Below, in pieces: positions 1 to 10,577 of a stretch of DNA of 64,000 nucleotides. Source of the DNA: Strigamia acuminata. Taxonomy: Eukaryota > Arthropoda > Chilopoda > Geophilomorpha > Linotaeniidae. Within the stretch, counting starts at the first letter, position 1. Each line of letters begins with the position of its first letter. The notes beneath the pieces are model-generated. The model made no database searches, had not been told where the DNA came from, and worked only from the letters and a program-made list of their open reading frames with translations. Both the position numbers and the translations under genes were made by a program. The stretch is taken from the NCBI GenBank assembly GCA_949358305.1, contig OX442320.1, forward strand, positions 4,418,259 through 4,482,258, read 5' to 3'.

Positions 1-917
1 TTAAACGCCCGGGTTCATTCAAGCGCCCGACCCGTTTTAGCGCCTGACAGACAGCACCCCGAAAGTTTATAGGCGCCTGGCCCGTATTAACGCCGAGGTT
101 CAAATAGGCGCCGGGTTAACGGGTACGTCCAGATAACGTGCAGTACTGTTTCGTATTCGCTGGATGAAATATACACGAAAATTGACAATGCTGCCATTGT
201 TGGCACTTCTGATCCAGGTGCCTTTGATGTTTCGGACCATTGATAAGCTAAGTGAGACGTGTGAAAGGTAAAAGTACAAATTTAATTCAATAAAGGTTTA
301 TTTAATCCAAAAAAAAATTTCTTGATCAATAATTTACATTGTTTTCTGGTTAAGCGCCCGGTTCATTTTACCGCCGGGCCTCAAATAGCCGCCGGGAGGC
401 GTGGTTGAAAAAAAAATTAAATGCCCGGGCGTTGTTGCCGCGATGGGACTTATTCTACAAAAACTAATTCTCTGACTAAAATACTTAACTATACTCAGAC
501 TCACGATAAGAGACACACCACTAACACCAGTTCCTATTGGCCGAGCCCACAGGAAACTGTGGCCGAGCCTATTTACTCCTTACTGTTGCCTGTATTATTC
601 TACCTGGAAAAGTAGGTTTGTTGTGATTGTAATTACTTTGATTATTTTCGATGCTTGAAATGATGTAAATTGATTAATATGTACTAATAAAATATTTTAA
701 AAAGTCTGGAAGCAACGTTTTATGTTTTAACTTCAAAATTTATGATTGTTTAGTTCGTTAAATTTATCGGTTGCTTTCTCCAGCTGGTTGTTTTCAAATG
801 TGTTATTGATTGTTATGTCTGGACACAAAATGGCTTCCCGTAACTCAAGCTTTTGTATTTTGGCCTACTTTTATGTAGCCCTACACCAGTGAATAGGTGG
901 CCAATAGGAACTGGTGT
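1..917. mobile_element. Older host repeat into which the Gypsy element inserted, left part (copy 1)
   Basis: No gene is seen. The stretch begins with GC-rich, self-similar motifs (CGCCCGGG, GCGCCGGG, CCGCCGGG) at about 1-120 and 350-435. Around 503-545 lies an arm whose reverse complement is found just before the LTR (about 893-917) and continues after the 3' LTR (15203-15250). The Gypsy element therefore sits inside one arm of an imperfect inverted repeat, probably an older foldback or MITE-like element. The family is not recognised. Confidence 0.55.
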
Positions 918-2390
918 TGCAGTGGCCATGATGGTCACTGAGTGATTTGAAAAGAACAATTTAATATTATTATCATAATTTGTGTGCTTTATCGTGTTTT
1001 TCCAAGTGTTTTAATATTTATTGGACAGAGAAAATTGAGAATTCCAGAGCAATCATCACGTTTTTCCAAATATCATTATGCTGTATCTAAAAGAATAAAT
1101 ATTTTGATGTTTTATTTCTTATATAAAAAAGACTAATTTCTTTATTCTCTCAATCATACTTAATATTGCACCACATTGAGCAAGGAGAACAGGTGATGCA
1201 AAATCACCACAGCAACCAGCCCTGGATGGTGCACAGGATGTGCATCCTGCTCCCGGATAAAGGGTTATGGCGCAATCTAAATTCACATAAGGAGTTGTGG
1301 TGCAATTCACCTAGGAGTTCTGGGAGAAATTGCTCCCACAACTTCAGTTCAAGTCTCCTTTTCACCAGTACCAGTCATGTCATATTTTGCTCCAGTGTTT
1401 CTACAAACCCAGTAATAATATGATTGTGATTATCCTGCACCAAAGGAATTTGGATTCACCTTGCTGATAGGGTTAAGCAGCTAGGTTTCATCTTGCCAAA
1501 AGGGATTCTTTGGCTAGATTTTGTCTTGCTATTTGGGATTCAATAGCTAGATTTATCTTGCTCAAACAGCCAGTTTGAGCTGAGATTTCAGTGGAGTTTT
1601 GTAGCCAAATTGTGTGTAACAATTTGGGAGTTTATCTTTGCACTCAGAGCAAGGGAGTCTTAGCCTTGGACTTTAACAAGCGGGCGCCTCCTTGAGCGTT
1701 TAATCAAGAAGAAATCGAGTAGCGATACGAGATTTACTGTGTGAGACGTACGAGAGACGGACGACATCGCCGCAGCCTACGGAACCACCACGGGACCCGA
1801 ATTGCGAGACGCCGCCCGAGACGGACCACGACGACCAGCCGCCAAGGAATTTCTCAAGCCCGAGAAATTACCCAAACCACTGACCGTTGCGGAGGAGTTA
1901 GCAGAGGACGTGAGTAGTGTTGAATAGTGCGAAAGCACGTCCTTTCCGGATTTCCCGGCACTATTCTCGCCGTTTGCAAGTTGCGTTGTTGCCATTTGCA
2001 ACAATCAAGAAGAAGTAACGAAACCACGACGTTGCAAGCCAGCCACGTCGCGGGAGAAGTTTTATTGTTTCCGTATTACTAACATTTCGATTATTTGAAG
2101 TAGTATTGTTTAAATTACGCATTATTTGTATAATTAACCCAATTTTTCCCCGAATAAATAACAAATATTCATTTCAAGCAAGTAAAGTGTATTTTATTAG
2201 CCAAACCAGATTTAGGTAGTCAATTTTAGTGAGTTTAGTCTGAGAAGGAATATTAATTTAATCATTAATATTTCTCCTCATTTGGGAAGTTATTTGTTTA
2301 GAATATTAGAAGAATATTCAGGTTTTGATAAGACCCGTTGTGGCAACCCGTTGTATCTCATTTGCAAAGGTGACATTCGAGATCACAACA
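918..2390 (+). repeat. 5' LTR, Gypsy copy 1
   Basis: The repeat is 1,473 bp, bounded by TG and CA, and matches 13726-15198 at an offset of 12,808. A TATA-like TATATAAAA lies at 1120-1128. An AATAAA lies at 2153-2158. A strong splice donor (GAC followed by GTGAGT) lies at 1909/1910. The long stretch between the TATA and the LTR end implies an unusually long transcribed leader. Confidence 0.95.
1120..1128 (+). promoter_or_regulatory. Candidate TATA box of the 5' LTR
   Basis: The sequence TATATAAAA lies about 200 bp into the LTR, which would place transcription start near 1150-1155 and make U3 short. The same motif is at 13928-13936, 20546-20554 and 33354-33362 in the other LTRs. Confidence 0.5.
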
Positions 2391-2392
2391 CT

Positions 2393-2410
2393 TGGGGGCC
2401 TGGCCTTTAG
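2393..2410 (+). other. Candidate primer-binding site, copy 1
   Basis: Two bases after the 5' LTR the sequence reads TGGGGGCCTGGCC. TGG complements the CCA end of a tRNA, and the first seven bases agree with the known tRNA-Pro primer site of gammaretroviruses. Agreement further in is poor, so the tRNA is uncertain. The equivalent in copy 2 starts at 21819. Confidence 0.35.
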
Positions 2411-2514
2411 ATTTGAACCTTAAAAAGTTTTGAATTAACTGAGGGACCTCCATCTTTTATTATTTTAGCATTAAAAGTCTGTTTCTTTCTTCTCTGTCAT
2501 TTTCTCGACTAACA

Positions 2515-5500
2515 ATGCCACCAAAGAAGGACAGAACACGCCAACGAGGTGCGAGTACTTCACGTCGTGCAAAGACGCGAGGAGGAGCGACAGGTGCGGA
2601 CGGCGCTGAATATTTTTTGATGCCCTCTCGTACACCGTCCACTGAGTCTGAACATGGACAAGCAGAGGGCGGACAACAGTCGCCAAATTTACTAACGCAA
2701 GATATGCAGACGGGAGAAACTCAAAAAGATGTTGCGCTGACACCTACCAAAACCACTGAATTTCGGCAAGAAGATTACGTGACTCCAACACATTCACGAG
2801 CGAGTAGTGTGAAGTCCAAAGACAGTAAGCCGTATGATAAATGGTCAAAAGAAGAGTTATTAGCGATGGTCAGAGCAACGAGAAAACGGGTGAAGGAACT
2901 GGAAAGTCGGCGCGCGACGCCATCGTCCAGTAGAAGCATTTCCACGTCGGGGACAACGTCACCAACACGTGAACTATTACGTGAAGTTAGATTTCGGATG
3001 CAGCAGTTGTTTAATGAGACACAAGATGCAGTTGACGATACAGCACGAAGATATGAAGAAGGCGTACCGCTAACACAAGCAGATGCAACGGCGGCAGTAG
3101 AAGATGCTGAGAGGAGAACAAAAGAATTTCACGGATTACGGTTGCAAGAAGATCAGCTGATAAAGCAGTATCACATGGAAGATCGTCATGCGAGAAAGCA
3201 TCGTAAAGATCGTGAACAACTCAAATTAGCATTAGATAAGCAGCTAAAAGACGTGCAGGACCAGATGGCCGTCGAGAAGGCGCGACTTGCAGATGCACAA
3301 AACGAAATCACGAAACAAATGGATATCGGGAAAACTCGACTTGCGGATGTGCAAAGAGAAATGACGAGACAAGTGCTATTAGATAAAAAAAGGATGGAAG
3401 ATGATGATTTGCGCCATAAGGAAGCTATGCGAAAAATGGACGAAAACCTTCTGGAAGAAAGAAAGAAAATAGAAGTTGAACGAGTACGTGTAGAAACAGA
3501 ACGTAAGCGTGTCCAAGCAGAAAGGGCAAAGTTGGAAACAGCCGTACAAGATGAGAATGATTATTTGCGTAGAGCGACCCTCGAAGCTCAAGAAGAGGCA
3601 GAGAGAGCGAAGCAAGCTTTACTGGAGATGAAATATTTGGCGCAATTACAGTATTCTCAGTCGCAACAAGAAGTTCCTACAGAATTTGTGATTGAAGACT
3701 CGTCAGCTCCAATCAAAAGGGGGAAAGTGAGTGGAATAATTCCACCAGACGACAAAAAATCAACAGCTTCACCCACGAGAAATAAAAATTTGCTGAATGT
3801 TATTGATCAACGAAATCAGAAGCATAACACACCAGGAAAAGATAAATGCAATCCGGAAAATCCGTCAAGACAAGGGGACTGGTCTGAAACAGAAGGAACG
3901 GATTACAAAAGCGATTATCCGAAAAACTTGAGCAAAGAATTATTAAAAGATCAACTTGATGCGAACAGAGAAGGGAATATGAACCTAGATAACACAAGTG
4001 GAGGACGAGGAATTACTTTCACTACACAGTCAGCTGAGAATCGTGAAAAAAGGAAGTATTCACCCGAGCATGGAGCTGGAAGAGGTGCACAATTTCACGA
4101 AGAAAGTGATTATTCGCCAGAGCGCGAAAGAGAACCTCGTAAACATATTAGGACGGGTCAACCTTTTGAAAGAGGCAGAAATGAAGAAAATTCTCGTCAA
4201 AATTACGACCAAAGTCGAAGTGAGTGGGGTTCGTACAGAGAAAACGAACAAAACTACCGAGGTCGAAACTCACGTCAACAGCAGGATCAAGGTCGAGACA
4301 GAGGTCCACCACCAGGAGATTCTTATCATGACCAACAGCAAAGAAATCACTCAAGCTATAATCGAAGTCGGTCGAGAGACAGAAGTAGAGGTTCAAGAGA
4401 CAGTCACAGTCGGTCAAGATCGAGACAAGGCGGGTCAATGCATGACGACGATCAAGATGCACAGTTGGGGAGAGAATGGCTAGAAAAATTTATTTCAGAC
4501 AAGATTCAAGAAGGGTTGACAGGAAAATCTGCAAGACAAAAAGCAATGGAAGCAGCTCTGCAGAAGAAAGTTAGAAAATACTGCGCAGTAAATTGGGTAC
4601 ATCGCATAGTGCGAGCAAGTGAAATTAAGTGGGATAGAATAAATCCAGATTTGTTTGACGGCAGTTGGTTAGCAGGAACACAATTTCTGGATGAAATTCT
4701 AAGATTGGCAAGGAGCCATGGAGCCGATCCACAAGATGCATTGGAGAGAATAATTCCAAAGGCATTAACGGGAGGAGCAGCAGATTGGTTTTGCGAAAGT
4801 AGATTTACAAATTGGGATAAATTTGCAGCAGGATTCATCAAAGAATATGGCGAGTCTGGAGAGACTTTAATGAAATATTGGGACGATTTGCACCAAATGC
4901 CAGGTGAAGACATTAGAGAATTCTTAAAGAGAACTGAGGAATTAGTGAAACGTCTGCCCGATCATCAGAGTGATTCGACAATAGACAGACAGTTTCGAAA
5001 AGGCCTAACAGAATATTCTAAAAGTGTTCTTTTAACCACACACGTACCAGTGGAAAGTTCATTCAAGAAGTTAGCAGAATTCCTTAGAGATAATCAAGAA
5101 TTAATAGATGAAACATTTTTAAAATATCTGCCATTTATGGAACAAGAAGCTCGAAAAGACTTCTTACAACAGCAACTGGAATTTACCAGAGCAAACTCCA
5201 AAATGATGCAGCCTCGCTCAAGATTTCAGGCCAATCAAAAGGAAACTAAAGTAATAACGGCAAGAGGTTCGGGAGCTTCACCGCACCCACCACCCAGAGT
5301 TCCGATGACACCATCAGCAAAATGGGTGCATGACGTGGACGACGACGGGGAACCAACTGGACACACTTTATATCAGATGAACTTGCCAACGCGACAGGAT
5401 GTGGACGACTTGATAGAAGCAGCTCAAGCATTCTTTACAAAAAGTAATGCAACGGCGCCGAAGTATCAACCGCCCACTCAACCAAAATCTGTACCAGACA

Positions 5501-5814
5501 CGATAACGCCAACAAAGAAAGCCGCTAGGGTGGACATAAGAAAGACACCGCAAGAAATGGTGACGTCAATGCCGCCTGAGCCAGCTAAACCCACCGAGGA
5601 AGAGAAGCAACCGGCCAAAGTTGACACTGGAAAGGCGGAAGAGATGCCTGAAGCAACTCCACGTGTCAAATTAACGCCCGAAACTTCACCTTGCCACAAC
5701 TGTGGTCAAATAGGACATTGGGCGAGACAATGCACGCAGCCGCCCAAGCCAGTATCCAAAGAGGAGATGCGCAAGGCAATTCGTACATTGACGGAATGCC
5801 TAAAAAACATGTAA
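2515..5814 (+). CDS. gag: Gag polyprotein, Gypsy copy 1 (1099 aa)
   Basis: This is the structural protein of the element. It is unusually long. Residues 1-100 are basic and Ser/Thr-rich. Residues about 190-400 are a charged coiled coil (repeated MEDD, EERKK, VETERKRVQAERAK patterns). Residues about 570-641 are a charged stretch ending in an RS-rich tract (SRSRDRSRGSRDSHSRSRSR). Residues about 700-880 form the retrotransposon capsid-type domain (FDGSWLAGTQFLDEI, later an FLKRTEELVKRLP-like helix). Residues 1060-1073 are a CCHC zinc knuckle (CHNCGQIGHWARQC). ATG 2515 opens the frame, in the context aacaATGcc. The stop TAA at 5812-5814 lies four bases after a slippery heptamer. The RS tract is unusual for Gag and resembles splicing-factor domains. 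Confidence 0.93.
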   Translation: MPPKKDRTRQRGASTSRRAKTRGGATGADGAEYFLMPSRTPSTESEHGQAEGGQQSPNLLTQDMQTGETQKDVALTPTKTTEFRQEDYVTPTHSRASSVKSKDSKPYDKWSKEELLAMVRATRKRVKELESRRATPSSSRSISTSGTTSPTRELLREVRFRMQQLFNETQDAVDDTARRYEEGVPLTQADATAAVEDAERRTKEFHGLRLQEDQLIKQYHMEDRHARKHRKDREQLKLALDKQLKDVQDQMAVEKARLADAQNEITKQMDIGKTRLADVQREMTRQVLLDKKRMEDDDLRHKEAMRKMDENLLEERKKIEVERVRVETERKRVQAERAKLETAVQDENDYLRRATLEAQEEAERAKQALLEMKYLAQLQYSQSQQEVPTEFVIEDSSAPIKRGKVSGIIPPDDKKSTASPTRNKNLLNVIDQRNQKHNTPGKDKCNPENPSRQGDWSETEGTDYKSDYPKNLSKELLKDQLDANREGNMNLDNTSGGRGITFTTQSAENREKRKYSPEHGAGRGAQFHEESDYSPEREREPRKHIRTGQPFERGRNEENSRQNYDQSRSEWGSYRENEQNYRGRNSRQQQDQGRDRGPPPGDSYHDQQQRNHSSYNRSRSRDRSRGSRDSHSRSRSRQGGSMHDDDQDAQLGREWLEKFISDKIQEGLTGKSARQKAMEAALQKKVRKYCAVNWVHRIVRASEIKWDRINPDLFDGSWLAGTQFLDEILRLARSHGADPQDALERIIPKALTGGAADWFCESRFTNWDKFAAGFIKEYGESGETLMKYWDDLHQMPGEDIREFLKRTEELVKRLPDHQSDSTIDRQFRKGLTEYSKSVLLTTHVPVESSFKKLAEFLRDNQELIDETFLKYLPFMEQEARKDFLQQQLEFTRANSKMMQPRSRFQANQKETKVITARGSGASPHPPPRVPMTPSAKWVHDVDDDGEPTGHTLYQMNLPTRQDVDDLIEAAQAFFTKSNATAPKYQPPTQPKSVPDTITPTKKAARVDIRKTPQEMVTSMPPEPAKPTEEEKQPAKVDTGKAEEMPEATPRVKLTPETSPCHNCGQIGHWARQCTQPPKPVSKEEMRKAIRTLTECLKNM

Positions 5815-8800
5815 GCGCGATTCCTGCACGGCCAGGGGAACTCGCGCCAGAAAAAATTTCGGAACTGGCCATAACAGAGGAATGTCGGATGGAAGAGATA
5901 TTTGTCGCCCCATTTAGCGTAGCCCCACTGAAAATGGTTTTGACCCCTCCAGAAGCCATTGGAACTATGAGAAAGAAGGGTGAGATAATTTATACAATGA
6001 AGGAAGGTCAAATTGTCGGAATACAGTTTCCACCGACAGAATTATCACTTTTGACGAAAATTAAAGAGGCAATAAACGCTGGTGAATCATTTTTTAAAGA
6101 GAAAGTTTACGAAGTGTTAAAAGAAGTAAAACTAGTAGAAGAAAATGAAGCTTTAGTGTTTTGGTCGAAAGTGAAGGAAAATTTTGAAAATGAGCCAACT
6201 ATCGAAGCTCACGTGATGGAAGCACCATGCACGTGGACAGATGTAGACGCATGTATTGAAGAAATGACCAAACTTCCGTCAATACCACAAAGAGTAAGAG
6301 TTTTTAAGGTCATAATACCTGAAGACGAAATTTTGGAAAATATGACGACAATGGAGATTGTGACGGAACACGGAAGTGTAATGACCAATTTGGATTCAGG
6401 TGCGAATCGGAGCTGCATTTCATTGCCTGTAGTGCGAGCATTGGGAATGGAGAAGTTTGTTACTAAAGTAAGACCCAACATGGCAATAAACACCGCAGAT
6501 AAGAAGGTGCAACCCCTGGGTTCAATACGAATACCTTTTCGGTGGTCGCATGGGGCAATGATTCATTCATTTCTGGTGCTGCCCCATGAAGTAAAATTTG
6601 TATTAATGGGCAACGACATCATGAAACAAATGGGAGTACAACCAAACCCCGTCACAGGAAAATGGAACTTTGTCACCAATTTTAAAATTCCATGCGAATA
6701 TGTTCCACAAGAAGTGCTAGATCAACTAGAAAAGAAAAAAGAACATGCTGAATCAACTTATCGCACATTCAAGAAAGACTCGAATTTTGCAGCATTTCAA
6801 GCACGACTTAAAGTAGGAAATGGAGTGTCGAATTTAGTCGAAGAAGCGAAGCTTCAATTGAATGAAGCCGCGCAATTAGAAACAGTGCTAAAAAGATATG
6901 AGAAAATTCTGACAAAAACGCCCGGCAGAACGCACATTCTGCAGCATTCCATCGAATTGGACACAGAAAGACCAATTAGAGTGCCCTTTCGAAGCTGGAA
7001 TCCGCAGAAGAGGGAAATTTTGCGACAAATGTGTCAAGAATTAAAAGACAAGGGCTACGTGTCGGAGGCAGAGGGAGATTATGCAGCAAGGATTGTGCTA
7101 GTGTCGAAAGCAGGGTCAGACCCAAGACTCTGTATCGATTACAGGCCAATTAATGAGCACACCCGCTATGACCCACCACAAATGCCGACGATAACAGAAA
7201 TACTACGAGAACTTGGCGAATTCCAATGGGTTTCCACAATCGATTTGACCAAAGGCTACTGGCAAATCGAACTACGGCCAGAGGATCGGCCAAAGACAGC
7301 CTTCTGGAGTCCCATTGGGAGATTGATGTTTAATGTAATGCCATTTGGATTGGTAAATGCGCCTACTACATTTCAACGCTTAATTGAGAAAGTTTTAGGA
7401 GATGCATTCCATAGTTACGCATGGGCTTACTTAGATGACATCGTCATAGTTTCACAGACATACGAACAGCACATGAAACATCTAAATTCAGTGCTGAAGA
7501 AGTTAGAAAAAGCAAACTTGCATGTAAATCCGGAGAAATCAAAGTTTTGTAGAAAGCAGCTAAAATTTCTTGGCTTTAGTTTGGGAGTAGAAGGAGTGGC
7601 AGCCGACCCAAAGAAAGTCAGCGCCATCGCGGAATTTCCGCCACTAACAAATCTGACCGAACTCCAACGCTTCTTGGGAATGGTCAATTTCTTCCACCGG
7701 CTGTTGAAGAACTTAGCCACCATTGCAGAGCCACTGCGACCATTACTCAAGAAAGGAGTAAATTTTGAGTGGAAGGAAGAACATCAAACTGCATTCGACC
7801 AAATTAAACTTCTGCTAACCGACTCAAAAACAATGATGTTACCCGACCTTAACAAGCCGCTGATTGTCCACACGGATGCGAGCAAAAAGGGGTTAGGAGC
7901 TGCATTAATGCAAGAGAAAGAAATTGACGGCCAAATGATTGAGGTTCCATGTGTGTACATCAGCAGGAGTCTGCAGCAAGCCGAAAATAATTACAGTGCC
8001 ACCGACTTAGAGTGTTTGGCGGTCATCTGGGCTCTACGCAAATTCAGAGCCTATTTGGAGTTTACTTCATTTACTGTGCAGACTGACCACCAGGCCCTCC
8101 GATGGTTAATGCGACTTGAGGAACCTGCAGGAAGACTCGCAAGATGGCAGATGGAACTCATGTCGTATAGTTTCCAAATACAATACATAAAAGGACCAGC
8201 CAATGTTCTTGCAGACGCCATGTCAAGAGCACCAGTGGACTTGCCCGAAAATGATGAGGATAGTGGTGAAGCTGACGGTGACACTTCCTACTGTCCGACA
8301 GGGTCAAGCCACTGGAAATTCAAGAACTGGAATCAGCTGCCAGTTCAAGAAGAAAAGCCGTCTAGTGACGACCAATTTGTCGCACATTGGTGCAATGTTT
8401 ACAATGTAGGAGAAGCTCACAGTGAAGTGGAGAAAGAAGAGGAAGAATGGCAATATCTTCCGAGTACCAAGAATGAGATGATCAGTGCATTTATTGCCAA
8501 GGTGACGGATCAGATGGATTGTCATCCACCAACAAGGCAGGACTTTATTGATCACCAAATCGCTGACAAACAATGTCAACGAATACGTCATTACTTGGAA
8601 ACTCAGCAGTTCCCACCACACATCACCACGAGACTCCAGCGGAGAAAGTTTTGTAAAAGGACATCGCAACATATTCTAGAAGAAGGTTTATTGATGAGAT
8701 ATCATCCCACGATTACGGACGAATTTGATGATAGCAACAGGGCATTGAAAGTGGTAGTGCCAAGGTCGCTGAAACATCGAGTGTTGTGGTTAATGCACGG

Positions 8801-10577
8801 CCACCCTTTGGCGAGTCACTGCGGAATTTCAAGAACGATGTATCGAATAAAGCAGATTTACACTTGGGAGAGCATGAAAGCAGATGTGTCACGATTCATC
8901 CGACACTGCACAAGATGTCAGGCGTGCAAGCCGAGAAAAAAGACAACAACTGAGTCAGCAAACATTGGACCCTACGCTCCTTTCGAATGCCTAAGTGCAG
9001 ATTTAACAGGACCTAAACCTCGGACCAAAGAAGGCAATAACTACATCTTCGTCGTAATCGACATTGCGACAAGATGGCCGATATTATTTCCAATGGACGG
9101 ACCGACAGCTCAGCTAGTGGCAGACTGCATTTACGACGTATCAATGGATTGGGGCTTTGCACAAAAAATTATTTCGGACAATGGCCCGCAATTTAAAGCA
9201 GCATTTTACAAAGAATTTTGCAAAAAGTACAAAATGACTCCGAAATTCACTTCACCTTACCACCCACAAGCCAACCCGGTGGAGCGCCTTAATAGAGATA
9301 TAAAATATATCATTGCAATTTTTACATCAATCCACAACCGGTGGGATGAATTTTTAAGAGAAATTGCCTTCAGTATTAGAACCACGGACACAAGAGGTCG
9401 TGGCTATTCTCCCGCCTACTTGAATTGCGCAAGAGAGTTTCGCATCCCGTGGGACCCGAGAATACTTGATGGAATGCTAAAAATTGATCCAGATCGTCCG
9501 GAAATTTATGTGCAAAAATTAGAGAGAATAATTAGCGACACCTATCAACATATGCAGGCGCATATCACGGATTTACGAGAGCGTGTCGAAGATCACAAGT
9601 TGGACAGCAAGTTTGAAAACTTTAGAGTAAACGACCTAGTATGGCGAGAGAATCATGCACTATCAAGAGCAGCGAGAGGATTTTCCGCCAGTATTGCGGA
9701 TAAAAGGACGGGGCCTTACGTGATCACACAAGTGCATCAAGGGGGCGCCGTGAAGTTAAGACGCTTAAAGGACAATAAAGTTTTCACCTCAATTCACACA
9801 TCGGAATTAACGCCCTATTTCCCGGAATTCAACCAAGAAATTTGGGTAGAGGGCCAAACTGAGAGTAATCCCGACGCAGAAGTTATCAACACATTGTTAG
9901 ACGACATTCCACCAACAAAAGAAATCGTGCAAGAAAACACAGGAATCTCAGAGGAAACTTCACCGCTAGAAAATGAAATACGAGTGCAAAAGGACACTGA
10001 AATTCAAGAAAATGCACAAATTTCAGAAGAAAATGCGCAAACAGAGTTAGAAAGTTCGGAAAACATAAATAAAAGCGATGAAGTCGAGACGCAGTTGCAA
10101 GTGCCACCGGTAGATGTCACTCAAAATCAAGCGAAGCAACCAGAGTCGAGAAATGAGGAGAATGACAAAGTCGAAACGCAACTACAGATGTTGCCGGAAG
10201 ATGTCGCCCAAGTACAGGCACATTCTCAAAAACAAAAAGACGTCGAAATTCAAAACGACGAAGTCAGAATAGGAAGTGGGCAAGGAGAAATACAAGCACA
10301 AGAGGATGCCGAAATTCAAAACGACGAAAGCTCACAAAACACGGAAAAGGTAGCGGAAAAGGAGAATTCTATTTTATTTCCACTTAAAGAGTTTTTTGGA
10401 GGTGAAGAGCAATTAAAATCACTCCAAAAAAGGGGGGAAGAGTGGAGTGGAAAAGAAAAACGCAAAAACAAATACAAAAATTTATTAAAAACTTCGCCAA
10501 GAGAGAAGAAAACTGCCTCGAAATATACATTAAGAGACAGAGCGAAGTTGAAAGCCCCGAGCAAGCTGAGGGACTAA
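5691..10577 (+). CDS. pol: Pol polyprotein, Gypsy copy 1 (protease-RT-RNase H-integrase)
   Basis: The frame is open from 5691 and overlaps gag by 124 bases in the -1 frame. There is no ATG at the start, and ribosomes most likely enter at about 5808 by -1 frameshifting, giving a Gag-Pol fusion. Numbering from 5691, the protease active site DSG is at D235. The RT catalytic box YLDD is at 580-583. The first RNase H Asp (TDAS) is at 729. The integrase zinc finger starts at about H1036 (HGHPLASH, then CTRCQAC). The catalytic triad is D1104, D1163 and E1198, with the classical 35-residue D-E spacing. The GPY motif is at 1341-1343. The last 200 residues are acidic, Gln/Glu-rich and contain a degenerate VETQLQ repeat, with no known domain. 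All catalytic residues are present. Confidence 0.95.
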   Translation: MPQLWSNRTLGETMHAAAQASIQRGDAQGNSYIDGMPKKHVSAIPARPGELAPEKISELAITEECRMEEIFVAPFSVAPLKMVLTPPEAIGTMRKKGEIIYTMKEGQIVGIQFPPTELSLLTKIKEAINAGESFFKEKVYEVLKEVKLVEENEALVFWSKVKENFENEPTIEAHVMEAPCTWTDVDACIEEMTKLPSIPQRVRVFKVIIPEDEILENMTTMEIVTEHGSVMTNLDSGANRSCISLPVVRALGMEKFVTKVRPNMAINTADKKVQPLGSIRIPFRWSHGAMIHSFLVLPHEVKFVLMGNDIMKQMGVQPNPVTGKWNFVTNFKIPCEYVPQEVLDQLEKKKEHAESTYRTFKKDSNFAAFQARLKVGNGVSNLVEEAKLQLNEAAQLETVLKRYEKILTKTPGRTHILQHSIELDTERPIRVPFRSWNPQKREILRQMCQELKDKGYVSEAEGDYAARIVLVSKAGSDPRLCIDYRPINEHTRYDPPQMPTITEILRELGEFQWVSTIDLTKGYWQIELRPEDRPKTAFWSPIGRLMFNVMPFGLVNAPTTFQRLIEKVLGDAFHSYAWAYLDDIVIVSQTYEQHMKHLNSVLKKLEKANLHVNPEKSKFCRKQLKFLGFSLGVEGVAADPKKVSAIAEFPPLTNLTELQRFLGMVNFFHRLLKNLATIAEPLRPLLKKGVNFEWKEEHQTAFDQIKLLLTDSKTMMLPDLNKPLIVHTDASKKGLGAALMQEKEIDGQMIEVPCVYISRSLQQAENNYSATDLECLAVIWALRKFRAYLEFTSFTVQTDHQALRWLMRLEEPAGRLARWQMELMSYSFQIQYIKGPANVLADAMSRAPVDLPENDEDSGEADGDTSYCPTGSSHWKFKNWNQLPVQEEKPSSDDQFVAHWCNVYNVGEAHSEVEKEEEEWQYLPSTKNEMISAFIAKVTDQMDCHPPTRQDFIDHQIADKQCQRIRHYLETQQFPPHITTRLQRRKFCKRTSQHILEEGLLMRYHPTITDEFDDSNRALKVVVPRSLKHRVLWLMHGHPLASHCGISRTMYRIKQIYTWESMKADVSRFIRHCTRCQACKPRKKTTTESANIGPYAPFECLSADLTGPKPRTKEGNNYIFVVIDIATRWPILFPMDGPTAQLVADCIYDVSMDWGFAQKIISDNGPQFKAAFYKEFCKKYKMTPKFTSPYHPQANPVERLNRDIKYIIAIFTSIHNRWDEFLREIAFSIRTTDTRGRGYSPAYLNCAREFRIPWDPRILDGMLKIDPDRPEIYVQKLERIISDTYQHMQAHITDLRERVEDHKLDSKFENFRVNDLVWRENHALSRAARGFSASIADKRTGPYVITQVHQGGAVKLRRLKDNKVFTSIHTSELTPYFPEFNQEIWVEGQTESNPDAEVINTLLDDIPPTKEIVQENTGISEETSPLENEIRVQKDTEIQENAQISEENAQTELESSENINKSDEVETQLQVPPVDVTQNQAKQPESRNEENDKVETQLQMLPEDVAQVQAHSQKQKDVEIQNDEVRIGSGQGEIQAQEDAEIQNDESSQNTEKVAEKENSILFPLKEFFGGEEQLKSLQKRGEEWSGKEKRKNKYKNLLKTSPREKKTASKYTLRDRAKLKAPSKLRD
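5802..5870 (+). promoter_or_regulatory. -1 programmed frameshift signal: slippery heptamer plus predicted pseudoknot
   Basis: AAAAAAC at 5802-5808 is read A-AAA-AAC in the gag frame, the canonical X-XXY-YYZ form, just before the gag stop at 5812. After a 6-nt spacer, stem 1 pairs 5815-5824 with 5837-5847 (GCGCGATTCC with GGAA, bulged C5841, TCGCGC). Loop bases 5830-5835 (GGCCAG) are perfectly complementary to 5865-5870 (CTGGCC), forming stem 2 of an H-type pseudoknot. Slipping back one base enters the pol frame exactly. The same structure is at 25228-25296. Confidence 0.85.

Noticed and set aside
1166-1423. 85-codon frame within the LTR, repeated in all four LTRs
   Set aside because: No conserved-protein features and no independent start signal. 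Present only because the LTR is repeated.
3998-4483. 161-codon open frame within gag
   Set aside because: It is an overlapping frame across the purine-rich RS region of gag and mirrors its composition. No sign of independent coding.
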